64,000 nt of DNA from Mesorhizobium sp. (GTDB lineage Bacteria > Pseudomonadota > Alphaproteobacteria > Rhizobiales > Rhizobiaceae). Below are positions 25,966 through 35,587 of this stretch, piece by piece. The notes below the pieces were generated by a model that did not search any database, was not told where the DNA came from, and was given only the letters and a program-made list of their open reading frames with translations. Position numbers and translations under genes: made by a program. Position 1 is the stretch's first letter. Each line of letters opens with the position of its first letter. The stretch lies in NCBI RefSeq assembly GCF_004962245.1, contig NZ_SUHQ01000003.1:271425-335424 (forward strand). Direction: 5' to 3'.

Positions 25966-26400
25966 TCATAGGCGTGCGGCCAGCGCCTGCAGCGCCAGTG
26001 TATAGCCGAGCGGCCCGAACCCGCAGATCATGCCGACGGCGACCGGCGAGACCATGGAGACGTGGCGAAATGATTCCCGCGCATGGATGTTGGATAGATG
26101 AACTTCGACGACGGGCAATGGCGCGATGGCGCGGATGGCGTCGTGAATGGCGATCGAGGTGTGGCTGTAGGCGCCCGGATTGATGACGATGCCGACAGCC
26201 TTGTCGGCGGCTTCCTGGATCCAGTCGACGAGGTCGCCCTCATGGTTCGACTGACGGAAATCGATATCGAGCCCAAGTGCCGCACCCGCCTGCTTGCAAT
26301 CGTCGGCGATCGCGGCAAGCGTCTTGCCGCCATAGATGCCTGGCTCGCGCTTGCCGAGCGCGTTGAGGTTGGGACCGTTCAGGACGAAAACCGTTTTCAA
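25966..26400 (-). CDS. aroQ: Type II 3-dehydroquinate dehydratase
   Basis: 144 residues, the type II size. Third step of the shikimate pathway, reversible loss of water from 3-dehydroquinate. Motifs: [21 protein letters not shown] with catalytic Tyr, [32 protein letters not shown], and [18 protein letters not shown] with the catalytic His. It heads the accB-accC-aat run. Its upstream region is occupied by three strong palindromes (26415-26597) that may shape its transcription. Confidence 0.97.
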   Translation of the reverse strand: MKTVFVLNGPNLNALGKREPGIYGGKTLAAIADDCKQAGAALGLDIDFRQSNHEGDLVDWIQEAADKAVGIVINPGAYSHTSIAIHDAIRAIAPLPVVEVHLSNIHARESFRHVSMVSPVAVGMICGFGPLGYTLALQALAARL

Positions 26401-26414
26401 AATGCCGACCTTTC

Positions 26415-26597
26415 CCAGTGTGGCGAATCCGAAATTGGCAATACCTCAAAGCAGCGCTTTGAACGAATTTCGGATTCAAAGCCACACTGGCAACTTATAC
26501 ATTTCTGATATGGTGGATTTGAAGTTCCTGAACGCTGATGCCACCAAGATAGCAGGAACTTCAAATCCACCATATCAGCGCCGGCGTCAGCCGGCGC
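26415..26597. repeat. Three consecutive long palindromes between dsbA-like gene and aroQ
   Basis: Palindrome 1: arms 26415-26436 and 26466-26490 (22 matching bases, one 3-base bulge), with a smaller hairpin CAAAG/CTTTG in its loop. Palindrome 2: perfect 26-base arms 26505-26530 and 26553-26578 around a 22-base loop. Palindrome 3: GCGCCGGC / GCCGGCGC, 26578-26585 with 26590-26597. Together they fill most of the 302-base gap 26401-26702; no gene lies there. They resemble mobile palindromic elements or a chain of RNA hairpins in the aroQ leader. Confidence 0.85.
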
Positions 26598-26702
26598 ACT
26601 GGGCCTCTATAATGGGCTTAAACGCCTGCGAAAAGAGCGCAAGTGGGTTCTTTCGCTGTCCACAACAGGTGGGAAATGGCCTGCGCCGAAACCCGTGGTC
26701 GA

Positions 26703-27506
26703 TCAGAGTGCGGCCTTGGCCGCCTCGATCTTCTCCGCCAGCACTGCCTGCCCGAGCGCTCCGAACACCACCTCGTTGCCGACCACATAGGAGGGCGTTC
26801 CGGTGATGGCCAGCTTGTTGGCAAGGTCATAGGTCTTGGAGAGGGCCTCGGCGATCGACGGGTCCTTCATCTTTTCGCGCAGCTTTGCCTCGTCGGCGCC
26901 GAGCGAAAGCGCCACCTTGACTGCCGCCGCTTCGGTGGCGCGTCCCTGGCCGCCGAGCAGCGCGTTGTGGAACTCGCCGTATTTCTCCGGCATCATCAGG
27001 TGGAACGCCATCGAGACGACGCTCGCCTTTTGCGAATCCGGGCCGAGGATCGGGAACTCCTTGAGCACGAAGCGCAGGTCCGGATCGGCTGTCGTCAGCG
27101 CCTGCATGTCATCGATGGCGCGTTTGCAGTAGCCGCAATTGTAGTCGTAGAACTCGACGATGGTGACCTTGCCGTCCGGATTGCCGACGACACCGTCGAA
27201 GGCCGAGTTGAAGATCTCATCCTTGGCATCTTTGATGACGTTGAGGCTTGCAACCTTCTGCGCCTCCTTCTGCTTGGCCTCGAGCGCTTCCTGCGCCTCC
27301 AGCAGCACTTCCGGGTTCTTCAAGAGATAGTCGCGGATGATACCCTCGACTTCGGCCCGGTCGACCTTGGTGTCGGCGGACGCCGTCTGGGCGATCTGCG
27401 CGGCATCGGCCCTTGCCGTCTGCGGACTTCCGGTCACGAACCCGAAACCCAGCATGGCGAGAGCGACCGCCGTTCCCGTGGTGCCCAGCAGAATTGCCTT
27501 GTTCAT
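26703..27506 (-). CDS. DsbA-family thiol:disulfide oxidoreductase
   Basis: 267 residues with an N-terminal signal/anchor (about 1-33). A helical segment rich in Glu and Lys (50-90) precedes a thioredoxin fold with the active site CGYC (Cys124-Cys127, FYDYNCGYCKRA) and the cis-Pro loop ITGTPSYVV. It resembles ScsC/BdbD-like DsbA proteins. Exported, it should form or shuffle disulfides in periplasmic proteins. It lies 87 bases after the M48 protease gene on the same strand. Confidence 0.9.
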   Translation of the reverse strand: MNKAILLGTTGTAVALAMLGFGFVTGSPQTARADAAQIAQTASADTKVDRAEVEGIIRDYLLKNPEVLLEAQEALEAKQKEAQKVASLNVIKDAKDEIFNSAFDGVVGNPDGKVTIVEFYDYNCGYCKRAIDDMQALTTADPDLRFVLKEFPILGPDSQKASVVSMAFHLMMPEKYGEFHNALLGGQGRATEAAAVKVALSLGADEAKLREKMKDPSIAEALSKTYDLANKLAITGTPSYVVGNEVVFGALGQAVLAEKIEAAKAAL

Positions 27507-27593
27507 TATCCCTGATCCTCTCGCCTGGTTTCCGGCCCGATTGGTCTGACCTCGATCGGTCCGACTATATGTCGCCGCGCACGGCCGGAAAGT

Positions 27594-28988
27594 TCACTTT
27601 TTCTTGCCTGATGGTGCGTAGTTTATGATGTCTTGCGCGCGGATCCAGCCGGGCTCGCCGCGCTTCATTTTCATTTGCGCACGCATAGCGAAGATTTTGG
27701 CATCCTTGTAGGCGCCGGAATAGAAATGGCCCTCAGCGGTTGCAAGATCCGCGGCCGGGATGTTGCCAAGCTCGCCATAGGCCTGCGCCAGATAGCGGTA
27801 ACCTGCGGTGTTTTCCCGGTCGCGCCCAAGGCCTTTGTTGATCTGCACCACCGCTTTCTCCAGGGAATCGGGCGTGCCGGTGGCCATCAGTGCCTGACCG
27901 TAAGAGACCAGCAGCAGTCCGGATCGCGCCGGATCGAGGTTGACCGCCTTGGCATAGGCTTCCGCGGCATCCCTCGGTCTGTTCGCCTTCATCAGGATGT
28001 CGCCGCGCAATTCCTGGAAATAGGGGTTCTTTGGTTGTTCCTTGATCAGCGCGTTGGTCTTGGCAAGCGCCTTGGCCAGATTGCCGTAAAGATAGGCCGT
28101 CTGCGCGTCGCCATATCGCGAGGCGAGGCTGCCCGGATCCTTGCGCATCAGCCGCGATGCGGCGGCCTGGCCTCCCATATAGGCGGCGATCTTGATGCGC
28201 ATCATGTCGTGCCGCTGCTGCAGCGCCGGCGAGTCGACCTTGTCGACGTAAGGGCTCTTCTTCACCAGCACTTCGAGATTGGAGATGCGGTCCCGCGGTA
28301 TCGGATGGCTGATTCGATAGGGATCGACCTGCGCCCCCGACAGCGACAGCGCACTCTGGAAGCGGTCGAACGTCTTCAGCATGCCCATGCCGGATTGGCC
28401 GGTGGCATTGAGATAGGTTATCGCCGAGCGGTCGGCGGTCATCTCTTCGGTGCGCTGATAGGCGAGGATACTGCGCTGCGCCATCTCGCCGCCGCCAGCC
28501 GCAACACCCATGCCGGCGCCGGCGAGGCCCCGGCTGTTGGTGGTGGCGCCGGCGACCATCGCGCCAGCGCCAAGCAGCGTCGCGATGATGGCCATCGTCT
28601 TGGCGCGTTCAAGCTGGTTGCGCAATTTTTGCTGGTGCCCGCCGGCAATATGACCGGCTTCGTGCGCGATGACGCCGATGATCTCGTTGGGCGTCTCCGC
28701 CGTCATCAAGGCGCCGGTGTTGATGAACATGCGGCGCCCGGCAACGAAGGCGTTGAAGCTCTGATCGTTGACCAGCACGATGTTGACGCCGTCTTCCGGC
28801 AGGCCCGCCGCCTTGAAGATCGGCCGGGCGTAATCGCGCACCAGCGCTTCGATCTCGGCATCGCGCACCACCGGCACGTTTTGCGCGAAAGCGCTGACCG
28901 TGCCGGTTACAGCAACCGTCGCGGCAAGCGAAAGCGTCGCGAAGACGCGCGCTGCCCTGGCAATCGTCGATTTGGGTCGGCTCAACAT
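27594..28988 (-). CDS. Periplasmic M48 metalloprotease with TPR tail (BepA-like)
   Basis: 464 residues: signal peptide (about 1-36), M48 peptidase domain (about 45-270) with the zinc motif HEAGH at 109-113 and the third ligand Glu in the RTEEMTADR segment, then TPR-like repeats (about 290-450, for example NPYFQELRGDILMKANRPRDAAEAYAKAV). This is the BepA/YfgC layout, which assists outer-membrane protein assembly and degrades misfolded ones such as LptD. The DsbA-like gene follows, which makes sense because LptD needs disulfides (inference). Confidence 0.92.
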   Translation of the reverse strand: MLSRPKSTIARAARVFATLSLAATVAVTGTVSAFAQNVPVVRDAEIEALVRDYARPIFKAAGLPEDGVNIVLVNDQSFNAFVAGRRMFINTGALMTAETPNEIIGVIAHEAGHIAGGHQQKLRNQLERAKTMAIIATLLGAGAMVAGATTNSRGLAGAGMGVAAGGGEMAQRSILAYQRTEEMTADRSAITYLNATGQSGMGMLKTFDRFQSALSLSGAQVDPYRISHPIPRDRISNLEVLVKKSPYVDKVDSPALQQRHDMMRIKIAAYMGGQAAASRLMRKDPGSLASRYGDAQTAYLYGNLAKALAKTNALIKEQPKNPYFQELRGDILMKANRPRDAAEAYAKAVNLDPARSGLLLVSYGQALMATGTPDSLEKAVVQINKGLGRDRENTAGYRYLAQAYGELGNIPAADLATAEGHFYSGAYKDAKIFAMRAQMKMKRGEPGWIRAQDIINYAPSGKKK

Positions 28989-29158
28989 GGCAGGTCCACT
29001 GGTAGACGAGCGGGCGAAGGATGAAAAGTCGGCACTGAAACTTTACTGAACTTGTGATCCTCACATCAATCGGGCATTTGTGCGGCGCGGGACGCCAAAG
29101 CTTAGGCGCCGGCAGCCGGCAAGGGCCGACCCAAGGGGCCGATAAGGAATGAGGTCAA

Positions 29159-30307
29159 ATGGTTGTATCGCTTTCGCGTCGCGGCGAAGTCGAGCCGTTC
29201 CACGCCATGGACATTCTGGCGGAAGCGAATCGGCTGAAAGCCAGGGGCGTGCCGGTCGTTTCCATGGCCGTTGGCCAGCCGTCCGACCCGGCGCCGGCCG
29301 GGGTCAGGCAAGCGGCGGCGAATGCATTGAAGATGGGTCGCATCGGCTATACCGACGCATTGGGTCTTGCGGGCTTGCGCGAGGCCATCGCGCAGCACTA
29401 TGCGGACCACTACGGGCTTGACGTCCCGCCCAGCCGGATCGCCGTCACCACCGGATCGTCGGCCGCCTTCAACCTGGCGTTTCTGGCGATGTTCGATCCA
29501 GGCGACCGCGTCGCCATCGCCGCGCCCGGCTATCCGGCCTATCGCAACATCATGGCCGCGCTCGGCATCGAGATCGTCGAGATCGAGCTCGACGGTGACG
29601 CCTATCTCCACGCCGAACACCTGAAGGCGGCGCATCGCGACAAGAAGCTGAAGGGCGTGTTGTTCGCCAGCCCGGCCAATCCGACCGGCGCGTTGATCCC
29701 GCCCGACGAGCTGTCGGCGCTGGTGATGGCGGCGGAAGAGCTCGGCATCGCCGTGATCTCCGACGAGATCTATCACCGGCTGGCTTACGCCGCGCCGGAC
29801 ACCACGGCGCTTGCCTACGGCCCGGATGTGACGGTGATCAATTCCTTCTCGAAATATTACTGCATGACCGGCTGGCGCATAGGCTGGATGGTGCTGCCGG
29901 AACAATTGGTGCGGCCGGTGGAGCGCATCGCCCAGAGTCTCTACATCTCACCGCCGGAACTGTCCCAGATCGCCGCGATCGAGGCGTTCAAGGCGACCGG
30001 GGAATTGGAGGCGGTGAAGGCGCGCTACGCCTGGAACCGCGAGCTTTTGATGAAACGCCTGCCCGAACTCGGCTTTGCGCTGGCCGCCCCGATGGACGGG
30101 GCTTTCTACGCCTTCTGCAACGTCACCAGGCACACCAACGACAGCATGGCCTTCGCGCGCAGGATGCTGGCCGAGGCGCATGTGGCGGCGACGCCCGGCC
30201 GCGACTTCGATCCGCTTCAAGGCCATCGGACCATGCGCTTTTCCTATGCCGGCAGCCACGATGAGATGGTCGAGGCGATGGTGCGCATCGAACGCTGGCT
30301 GAGGTAA
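29159..30307 (+). CDS. Class I/II PLP-dependent aminotransferase
   Basis: 382 residues. Aspartate-aminotransferase fold with [11 protein letters not shown], the [15 protein letters not shown] and [12 protein letters not shown] motifs, and the PLP lysine in [17 protein letters not shown]-terminal Arg in [11 protein letters not shown] contacts the substrate carboxylate. Family I gamma includes Asp, Tyr and Phe aminotransferases; substrate not assignable. The glutaminase gene starts 10 bases downstream and is probably co-transcribed, coupling glutamate supply and transamination (inference). Confidence 0.9.
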   Translation: MVVSLSRRGEVEPFHAMDILAEANRLKARGVPVVSMAVGQPSDPAPAGVRQAAANALKMGRIGYTDALGLAGLREAIAQHYADHYGLDVPPSRIAVTTGSSAAFNLAFLAMFDPGDRVAIAAPGYPAYRNIMAALGIEIVEIELDGDAYLHAEHLKAAHRDKKLKGVLFASPANPTGALIPPDELSALVMAAEELGIAVISDEIYHRLAYAAPDTTALAYGPDVTVINSFSKYYCMTGWRIGWMVLPEQLVRPVERIAQSLYISPPELSQIAAIEAFKATGELEAVKARYAWNRELLMKRLPELGFALAAPMDGAFYAFCNVTRHTNDSMAFARRMLAEAHVAATPGRDFDPLQGHRTMRFSYAGSHDEMVEAMVRIERWLR

Positions 30308-30317
30308 CGGGACGCGA

Positions 30318-31247
30318 ATGCCGGGACTCGAACAGGCTTTAACCGAAATTGCCGCCGAAATGGCGGAGCGCACAGATCGCGGCGACGTCGCGACCTACAT
30401 TCCGCAACTCGGCAAGGTCGATCCAAGGAAGTTCGGCATTGCCGCCGTGACCAATGATGGCCGCGTGCTGATGGCGGGCGACGCCGACGAGCCGTTTTCG
30501 ATCCAGAGTATCTCGAAGGTGTTCACGCTGACATTGGCGCTCGGCAATGTCGGCGATGCGCTGTGGCAGCGTGTCGGGCGCGAGCCTTCGGGCAACCCGT
30601 TCAACTCGATCGTCCAGCTCGAGCATGAGAACGGCATTCCGCGCAATCCGTTCATCAATGCCGGCGCCATCGTCATTTCCGACATCCTGCTCGCCGGCCA
30701 CCAGCCGCGCGAGGCGATCGGCGAGATCCTGCGCTTCATCCAGTTCCTGGCTGACGACGAGACCATCATCATCGACCGTGAGGTCGCGGCTTCGGAACGC
30801 GCCACCGGTTTTCGCAACCTGGCGCTTGCCAACTACATGAAATCCTTCGGCAACCTCAACCACGCGCCGGACCTGGCGCTGGGCGTCTATTTCCATCATT
30901 GCGCCATCGCCATGAGCTGCCGGCAACTGGCCTTGGCCGGCCGCTTCCTCGCCAATGGCGGCAGGAACCCGGCGACCGGCCATTCCGTCGTGTCGGCTGA
31001 GCGCGCCCGCCGCATTGGCGCGATGATGCTGACCTGCGGCCACTATGACGGCTCCGGCGATTTCGCCTTTCGCGTCGGCATCCCGGGCAAGAGCGGCGTC
31101 GGCGGCGGCATTTTGGCGATCGTGCCGGGCGTGGCCTCGCTTGCCGTATGGTCGCCCGGTCTCAACGCCAACGGCAATTCCAGGCTGGGGTCGATCGCGT
31201 TGGAAAGGCTGGCGAAGATGATGAACTGGTCGGTCTTCGCGCCATAG
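30318..31247 (+). CDS. glsA: Glutaminase
   Basis: 309 residues, the usual size of the Ser-dependent glutaminase family (beta-lactamase-like). Hydrolyses glutamine to glutamate and ammonia. Motifs: [14 protein letters not shown] (Ser and Lys of the SxxK site), [10 protein letters not shown], and the [18 protein letters not shown] segment near the C-terminus. It follows the aminotransferase by 10 bases. The opposite-strand NIPSNAP-like gene ends 96 bases away. Confidence 0.95.
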   Translation: MPGLEQALTEIAAEMAERTDRGDVATYIPQLGKVDPRKFGIAAVTNDGRVLMAGDADEPFSIQSISKVFTLTLALGNVGDALWQRVGREPSGNPFNSIVQLEHENGIPRNPFINAGAIVISDILLAGHQPREAIGEILRFIQFLADDETIIIDREVAASERATGFRNLALANYMKSFGNLNHAPDLALGVYFHHCAIAMSCRQLALAGRFLANGGRNPATGHSVVSAERARRIGAMMLTCGHYDGSGDFAFRVGIPGKSGVGGGILAIVPGVASLAVWSPGLNANGNSRLGSIALERLAKMMNWSVFAP

Positions 31248-31343
31248 CGCATGTGCCGTAAGCGTCCGGCCTGAGGCGCCTTTTGATGGCGCGGGAATGG
31301 CAGACTGAGCCTACCTTCAATCATCTTGACTTTCGGCGCGAGG

Positions 31344-31682
31344 TTACGAGGCGCTTCGTCTGAGTGCTTCGACAGCTTCATGGTTGAGTTCGAGCACGGA
31401 TTTCAGGCTTGTGCTGATCCGCTCAACAATATCTGTGCGCGGGCCGTTCCTCCACGCATCGCTTTTATAGAAGACTTGTTGTGACGAATTGAGATGGTCG
31501 AGGCTGTCATAGGCCCTAACGAGGTAGTAGCCATCAGGGTCGTGAAGCGAGTTTCCAAAGGAGACAACATCAATGTTGTTATTCCTATGAAGCGGAACGC
31601 TGACTTCGGTCATGATTTTGTGAAACTCGGGACCGGTACCGGATTTCAATGTGTACAAAAGAACTTCGACGATTTTGTTCAC
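31344..31682 (-). CDS. NIPSNAP/antibiotic-biosynthesis-monooxygenase-like dimeric alpha-beta barrel protein
   Basis: 112 residues with a GTG start at 31682, chosen because GAAGGAG precedes it and the fold begins there (VNKIVEVLLYTLKSGTGPEF); the longer frame upstream has no site and odd sequence. The pattern of an N-terminal strand, a helix with Phe/His, then VVSFGNSLHDPDGYYLVRAYDSLDHLNSSQQVFYKSDAW matches NIPSNAP-type small proteins. Possible heme or quinone chemistry is not shown by any residue. Converges on glsA. Confidence 0.7.
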   Translation of the reverse strand: MNKIVEVLLYTLKSGTGPEFHKIMTEVSVPLHRNNNIDVVSFGNSLHDPDGYYLVRAYDSLDHLNSSQQVFYKSDAWRNGPRTDIVERISTSLKSVLELNHEAVEALRRSAS

Positions 31683-31906
31683 GCTCGACTCCTTCGCTAA
31701 ATTTTGAAGGAGGCTTTGCCACTTCACGCTCGCCGGTACAAGGTAAGTGGGGCCGTGCTCACCGGTCCGCGGCCCAGTAAACCCGTGGAAGGAGTTTTCG
31801 ATCCGGTTGATCGGGTGACCGTCGGTGATGCGGGCAAGCATGTCAGTGAGCCATGCCCCCGGGTGGACACGGTTGAGCCTGGTGCCGCTTGGGGCCGGGC
31901 AAGAAA

Positions 31907-31945
31907 AATCCCGCGCCGTCTTTGGACAGCGCGGGATTCTTTTTA
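31907..31945. terminator. Bidirectional intrinsic terminator after rne
   Basis: Stem AATCCCGCGC (31907-31916) with GCGCGGGATT (31929-31938) and a 12-base loop. On the plus strand it is followed by CTTTTTATC and on the minus strand by TTTCTT, so it can stop both directions. It lies 38 bases after the rne stop codon and ends the rne transcript. Confidence 0.9.
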
Positions 31946-31975
31946 TCAGGAGATCAGGCTAATCAACTGAAAAGT

Positions 31976-34927
31976 TTAGAAAAAGCCCTTCTTCTGCCAC
32001 CAGCCGGCACGCTTCGGCTTGTCCTCGGTCTTTGCCTCGTCGACAACAGTCGACGACACGATCGGCACAACCGGAGCATCTACCGGCACAGGCTTGCGTC
32101 GCGACGGGCGGACCTTCGGCGTTTTTTCGACGGCGGCCGCGGCTGTTTCCTCCGAAACAGGTGCGGGAGGCTCTGCAGAGGCTTCCGGCTCGGCAACCGG
32201 CGCCTCGGCGACGACGTCCGCCGCGGCCTTCTTCGGCTTGGCGGCGCGACGCGGCTTCTTCGGCTTCTCGACGCTCGGCGTGTCATCATTGGCCGGGGCA
32301 AGGGCCGCAGGCTCTTCGACCGGCGTTGCTGCCACCTCCGCCTCGCTGGCGATGGCTACGCCCTCCAGGACTTCGCTCTCGGAAGCATCGATCGACTCGG
32401 CCGTGCCGGCATCGACCACGCCGTCGCCGTCTTCACGGCGATTGCGCTTGCCGCCGCGCTTGCCGCGCCGGCGCTTCTTGCCCTGACCGTCATCCGACGT
32501 TTCGACCGCCTCAGTGACGCCGACCTGCGCCTCGTGGTCTGCTCCGGTGTCTTGATCACTCACAGCTTCGGCAACGCCATCCGCTGCCGCCGAGACATAA
32601 GCACCTTCCACGGGCGCGCCGTGCTCACGGTCGCGATCCTTGCCGCCACGCCGTCTGCGGCGCTTGCGGCGCTTGCGGTCGCGGCCTTCGCCATCCTCGC
32701 CGAGCCTTGGCTGCTGCGGCTGTTGAGCGTGGCGCGGTTGCTCCGCCGGTGCAACAGCCTCGTCCTCCTCCTCCTCGATGACGATTTCGTCGGCGGGCTC
32801 TTCCGGCTCGACATAGGCGGGTAAGGTGCGCACCTCGACAAAGCCTTCCGGCTTTTCCGCCAGCGCGCCGCGGAAGATCGCATAATGCTGGGCGCCGACG
32901 GTGTCGTCGGCTTCGACGGTGATGGTCAGGCCGAAGCGGCTTTCGAGCTCCACCAGCGTGCCACGCTTGTGGTTGAGCACGTAGAGCGCGGTCGCCGCCG
33001 GCGTCCGCACCGTGATGTGGCTGCGCGAATCCTTGAGCAGGAATTCCTCGATCGCCCGCACCACCATCAGCGCGACAGACGAATCAGACCGCACATGGCC
33101 GGTGCCGCCGCAATGCGGGCAAGGCTTCATCGTCGATTCCAGCACGCTGGCGCGGATGCGTTGGCGCGACATCTCCATCAGGCCGAAATGCGAGATGCGG
33201 CCGACCTGGATGCGGGCGCGATCGTTCTTGAGGTGATCCTTCAACCGCTTCTCGACGGAGCGGTTGTTGCGGTTCTCCTCCATGTCGATGAAGTCGATGA
33301 CGATCAGGCCGGCGAGATCGCGCAGCCGAAGCTGACGTGCGACTTCCTCGGCCGCTTCCAGATTGGTGTGGAGTGCCGTGTCCTCGATCGAGTGCTCCTT
33401 GGTGGAGCGGCCCGAATTGACGTCGATGGCGACCAGCGCTTCGGTCTGGTTGATGATGATGTAGCCGCCGCTCTTCAGCGTCACCTGCGGCTGCAGCATG
33501 CGGTCGAGCTGCGCCTCGATGCCGTTGCGCACGAAGATCGGTGTCGTGTCGCGGAACGGCTGCACGACCTTGGCGTGGCTCGGCATCAGCATGCGCATGA
33601 AGTCCTTGGCCTCGCGATAGCCCTCGTCGCCGGAGACCAGGATCTCGTCGATGTCCTTGTTGTAGAGGTCGCGCACCGAGCGCTTGATCAGGCTGCCTTC
33701 CTCGTAGACCAGGGCAGGGGCCGTGGACTGCAGCGTCAGATTGCGGACGTTTTCCCAAAGCCGCATCAGATATTCGTAGTCGCGCTTGATCTCGGCCTTG
33801 GTGCGGCTCTCGCCGGCCGTGCGCAGGATGACGCCCATGCCCTGCGGCACTTCGAGATCGGCGACGACCTCCTTCAGCCGCTTGCGGTCCTGTGCGTTGG
33901 TGATCTTGCGCGAAATGCCGCCGCCGCGCGCCGTGTTCGGCATCAGCACCGAATAGCGGCCGGCAAGCGACAGGTAGGTGGTGATCGCCGCGCCCTTGTT
34001 GCCGCGCTCTTCCTTCACGACCTGCACCAGAAGGATCTGCCGGCGCTTGATCACTTCCTGGATCTTGTATTGGCGGCGCATCGGCTTGCGGCGGTTGCGC
34101 GCTTCTTCCAGCGCATCCTCGGCGCCGACCGATTCGACCTCATGGTCGTCGGAATGCGAAGACGGCACCTCTTCCAGCATGCCGCGATCATTGTCGGTGG
34201 ACGCGGCGTCGCCAGCCGGCTCCGCCTGCGGCACTGTTTCGGAAATCACATCCGCATCGATGCTGGCGGCGATCGAATTGGGTCCGCCTTCTGAAGGCCC
34301 AGTCTGATCGCTATCAGTCTCATCGTTATCAGTCTCGCCGCTGCCAGTCTCTTCGTTGCTGGCAACATCCTCATGGCTGGCGACGTCTTCGCGACGTTCC
34401 GAAGCCTGGGATACAATGTCCGCATTTTCGGAAACGGCATTGAAGCTCTCCGTGATCGCGTCCTCGCCGTTCTCGTTGTGTTCGCCGCCCTCATCGGATT
34501 CGGCAGAATCGGCCGCACCTGCATCGCGCTTGTGCTCGCCTCGATCGCGGCTCTTGCCGCCGCGCCGGCGTCCGCGCCGGCCGCGATCGCGGCTCTGGCG
34601 GTCGTCGCCTTCGCCGTCCTCGTCGTCCTCATCTTCAGCTTCCTGCGCTTCCGCGCGCAGCAGCGCCTGACGGTCGGCGACCGGAATCTGGTAGTAGTCG
34701 GGATGAATTTCACTGAAGGCGAGAAAACCGTGACGGTTGCCGCCATATTCGACAAAGGCTGCCTGAAGGGAGGGTTCGACGCGGGTTACACGGGCGAGGT
34801 AGATATTTCCTTTGAGCTGCTTCTTGTCCTGGGATTCAAAGTCGAATTCTTCAATACGGTTACCGCGAACGACGACAACACGCGTTTCCTCCGGGTGGGA
34901 GGCGTCTATCAGCATCTTGTTGGGCAT
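31976..34927 (-). CDS. rne: Ribonuclease E (RNase E/G family endoribonuclease)
   Basis: 983 residues from the ATG at 34927 (GGAGG upstream). Endonuclease of mRNA decay and rRNA maturation. The S1 domain (residues about 30-) is interrupted by a 200-residue acidic, Asp/Glu-rich insert typical of alphaproteobacteria. The catalytic core has AIDVNSGRSTKE and IVIDFIDMEENRN (metal Asp residues) and the zinc-link CPHCGGTGHV. The C-terminal third is a disordered basic/acidic scaffold with RKRRKRRRRRGGK clusters and Pro/Ala-rich stretches, the site for degradosome partners. A bidirectional terminator follows. Neighbour order with amidase and mrcA is conserved in rhizobia. Confidence 0.96.
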   Translation of the reverse strand: MPNKMLIDASHPEETRVVVVRGNRIEEFDFESQDKKQLKGNIYLARVTRVEPSLQAAFVEYGGNRHGFLAFSEIHPDYYQIPVADRQALLRAEAQEAEDEDDEDGEGDDRQSRDRGRRGRRRGGKSRDRGEHKRDAGAADSAESDEGGEHNENGEDAITESFNAVSENADIVSQASERREDVASHEDVASNEETGSGETDNDETDSDQTGPSEGGPNSIAASIDADVISETVPQAEPAGDAASTDNDRGMLEEVPSSHSDDHEVESVGAEDALEEARNRRKPMRRQYKIQEVIKRRQILLVQVVKEERGNKGAAITTYLSLAGRYSVLMPNTARGGGISRKITNAQDRKRLKEVVADLEVPQGMGVILRTAGESRTKAEIKRDYEYLMRLWENVRNLTLQSTAPALVYEEGSLIKRSVRDLYNKDIDEILVSGDEGYREAKDFMRMLMPSHAKVVQPFRDTTPIFVRNGIEAQLDRMLQPQVTLKSGGYIIINQTEALVAIDVNSGRSTKEHSIEDTALHTNLEAAEEVARQLRLRDLAGLIVIDFIDMEENRNNRSVEKRLKDHLKNDRARIQVGRISHFGLMEMSRQRIRASVLESTMKPCPHCGGTGHVRSDSSVALMVVRAIEEFLLKDSRSHITVRTPAATALYVLNHKRGTLVELESRFGLTITVEADDTVGAQHYAIFRGALAEKPEGFVEVRTLPAYVEPEEPADEIVIEEEEDEAVAPAEQPRHAQQPQQPRLGEDGEGRDRKRRKRRRRRGGKDRDREHGAPVEGAYVSAAADGVAEAVSDQDTGADHEAQVGVTEAVETSDDGQGKKRRRGKRGGKRNRREDGDGVVDAGTAESIDASESEVLEGVAIASEAEVAATPVEEPAALAPANDDTPSVEKPKKPRRAAKPKKAAADVVAEAPVAEPEASAEPPAPVSEETAAAAVEKTPKVRPSRRKPVPVDAPVVPIVSSTVVDEAKTEDKPKRAGWWQKKGFF

Positions 34928-35587
34928 TATTTCGTTTCCCTCCGGCAACCGTCATCGGGCGCAGCTTGCGGGGCAAGGCCCGCCGCTGCGGATGAACATG
35001 GGTGCCGGACATCTGAATGTCCGCCGGCCGCTGCCTGAGCGTCATGGCGGTGCCGCCCGCAGCCATAATGGCGCGGTTTGCTGCGGACCTTTCCATGATT
35101 GCGCTTGAAGCCATCGTAACCAGCAGAACCTTTTTGAACCAAAGCCCGGGAAAACCGGACCAGCTTGTTTGCTCGTACAGAGCCGGCGCGGGACAATCCC
35201 GGCCGTTTTCCTCACGCAGGCGACTCCCCCGCCACGGGCTCGCATCTGCGAAATTCGTCGCGATCACCTGATACCTTTTTCGCCTGGGGCGAAAGGATCC
35301 GTCGTTCATCTGACCTGTAGCAGGAGGCTGCGGAGAAGGACGGTTCCAGGATTGCAGTGATCCACCATCGCTTTTATGATTTGGCGGGTTGGAAGGCAAC
35401 CCCGATTCCGATGCCGGCAAAAAGCAGTTCCGCAACGGCAGCACAGCTTTAACCCTTGCATGAAAAGGCTTGGTTAACCTTCTCTGGATACCAATCGTTA
35501 ATCGAGTTCGCGGCCACTTCGGCAAGACGCCGACACTCCGACAAACAGACTGGGCGCATGGCGCCAAACCGGAGCGACTGGAAAGAA
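34928..35587. other. Long divergent control region between rne and the amidase
   Basis: 660 bases with no supported gene. It must hold the rne promoter and 5' leader (minus strand) and the amidase promoter (plus strand). A short hairpin TTTCGCC / GGCGAAA lies at 35278-35293. RNase E is known to control its own mRNA through the leader in other bacteria; a leader of several hundred bases would fit, but no known element can be matched by eye. Confidence 0.5.

Noticed and set aside
27633..29024. 463-codon plus-strand frame opposite the M48 protease
   Set aside because: Antisense to a gene with a perfect HEAGH motif and signal peptide; no family pattern in the antisense translation.
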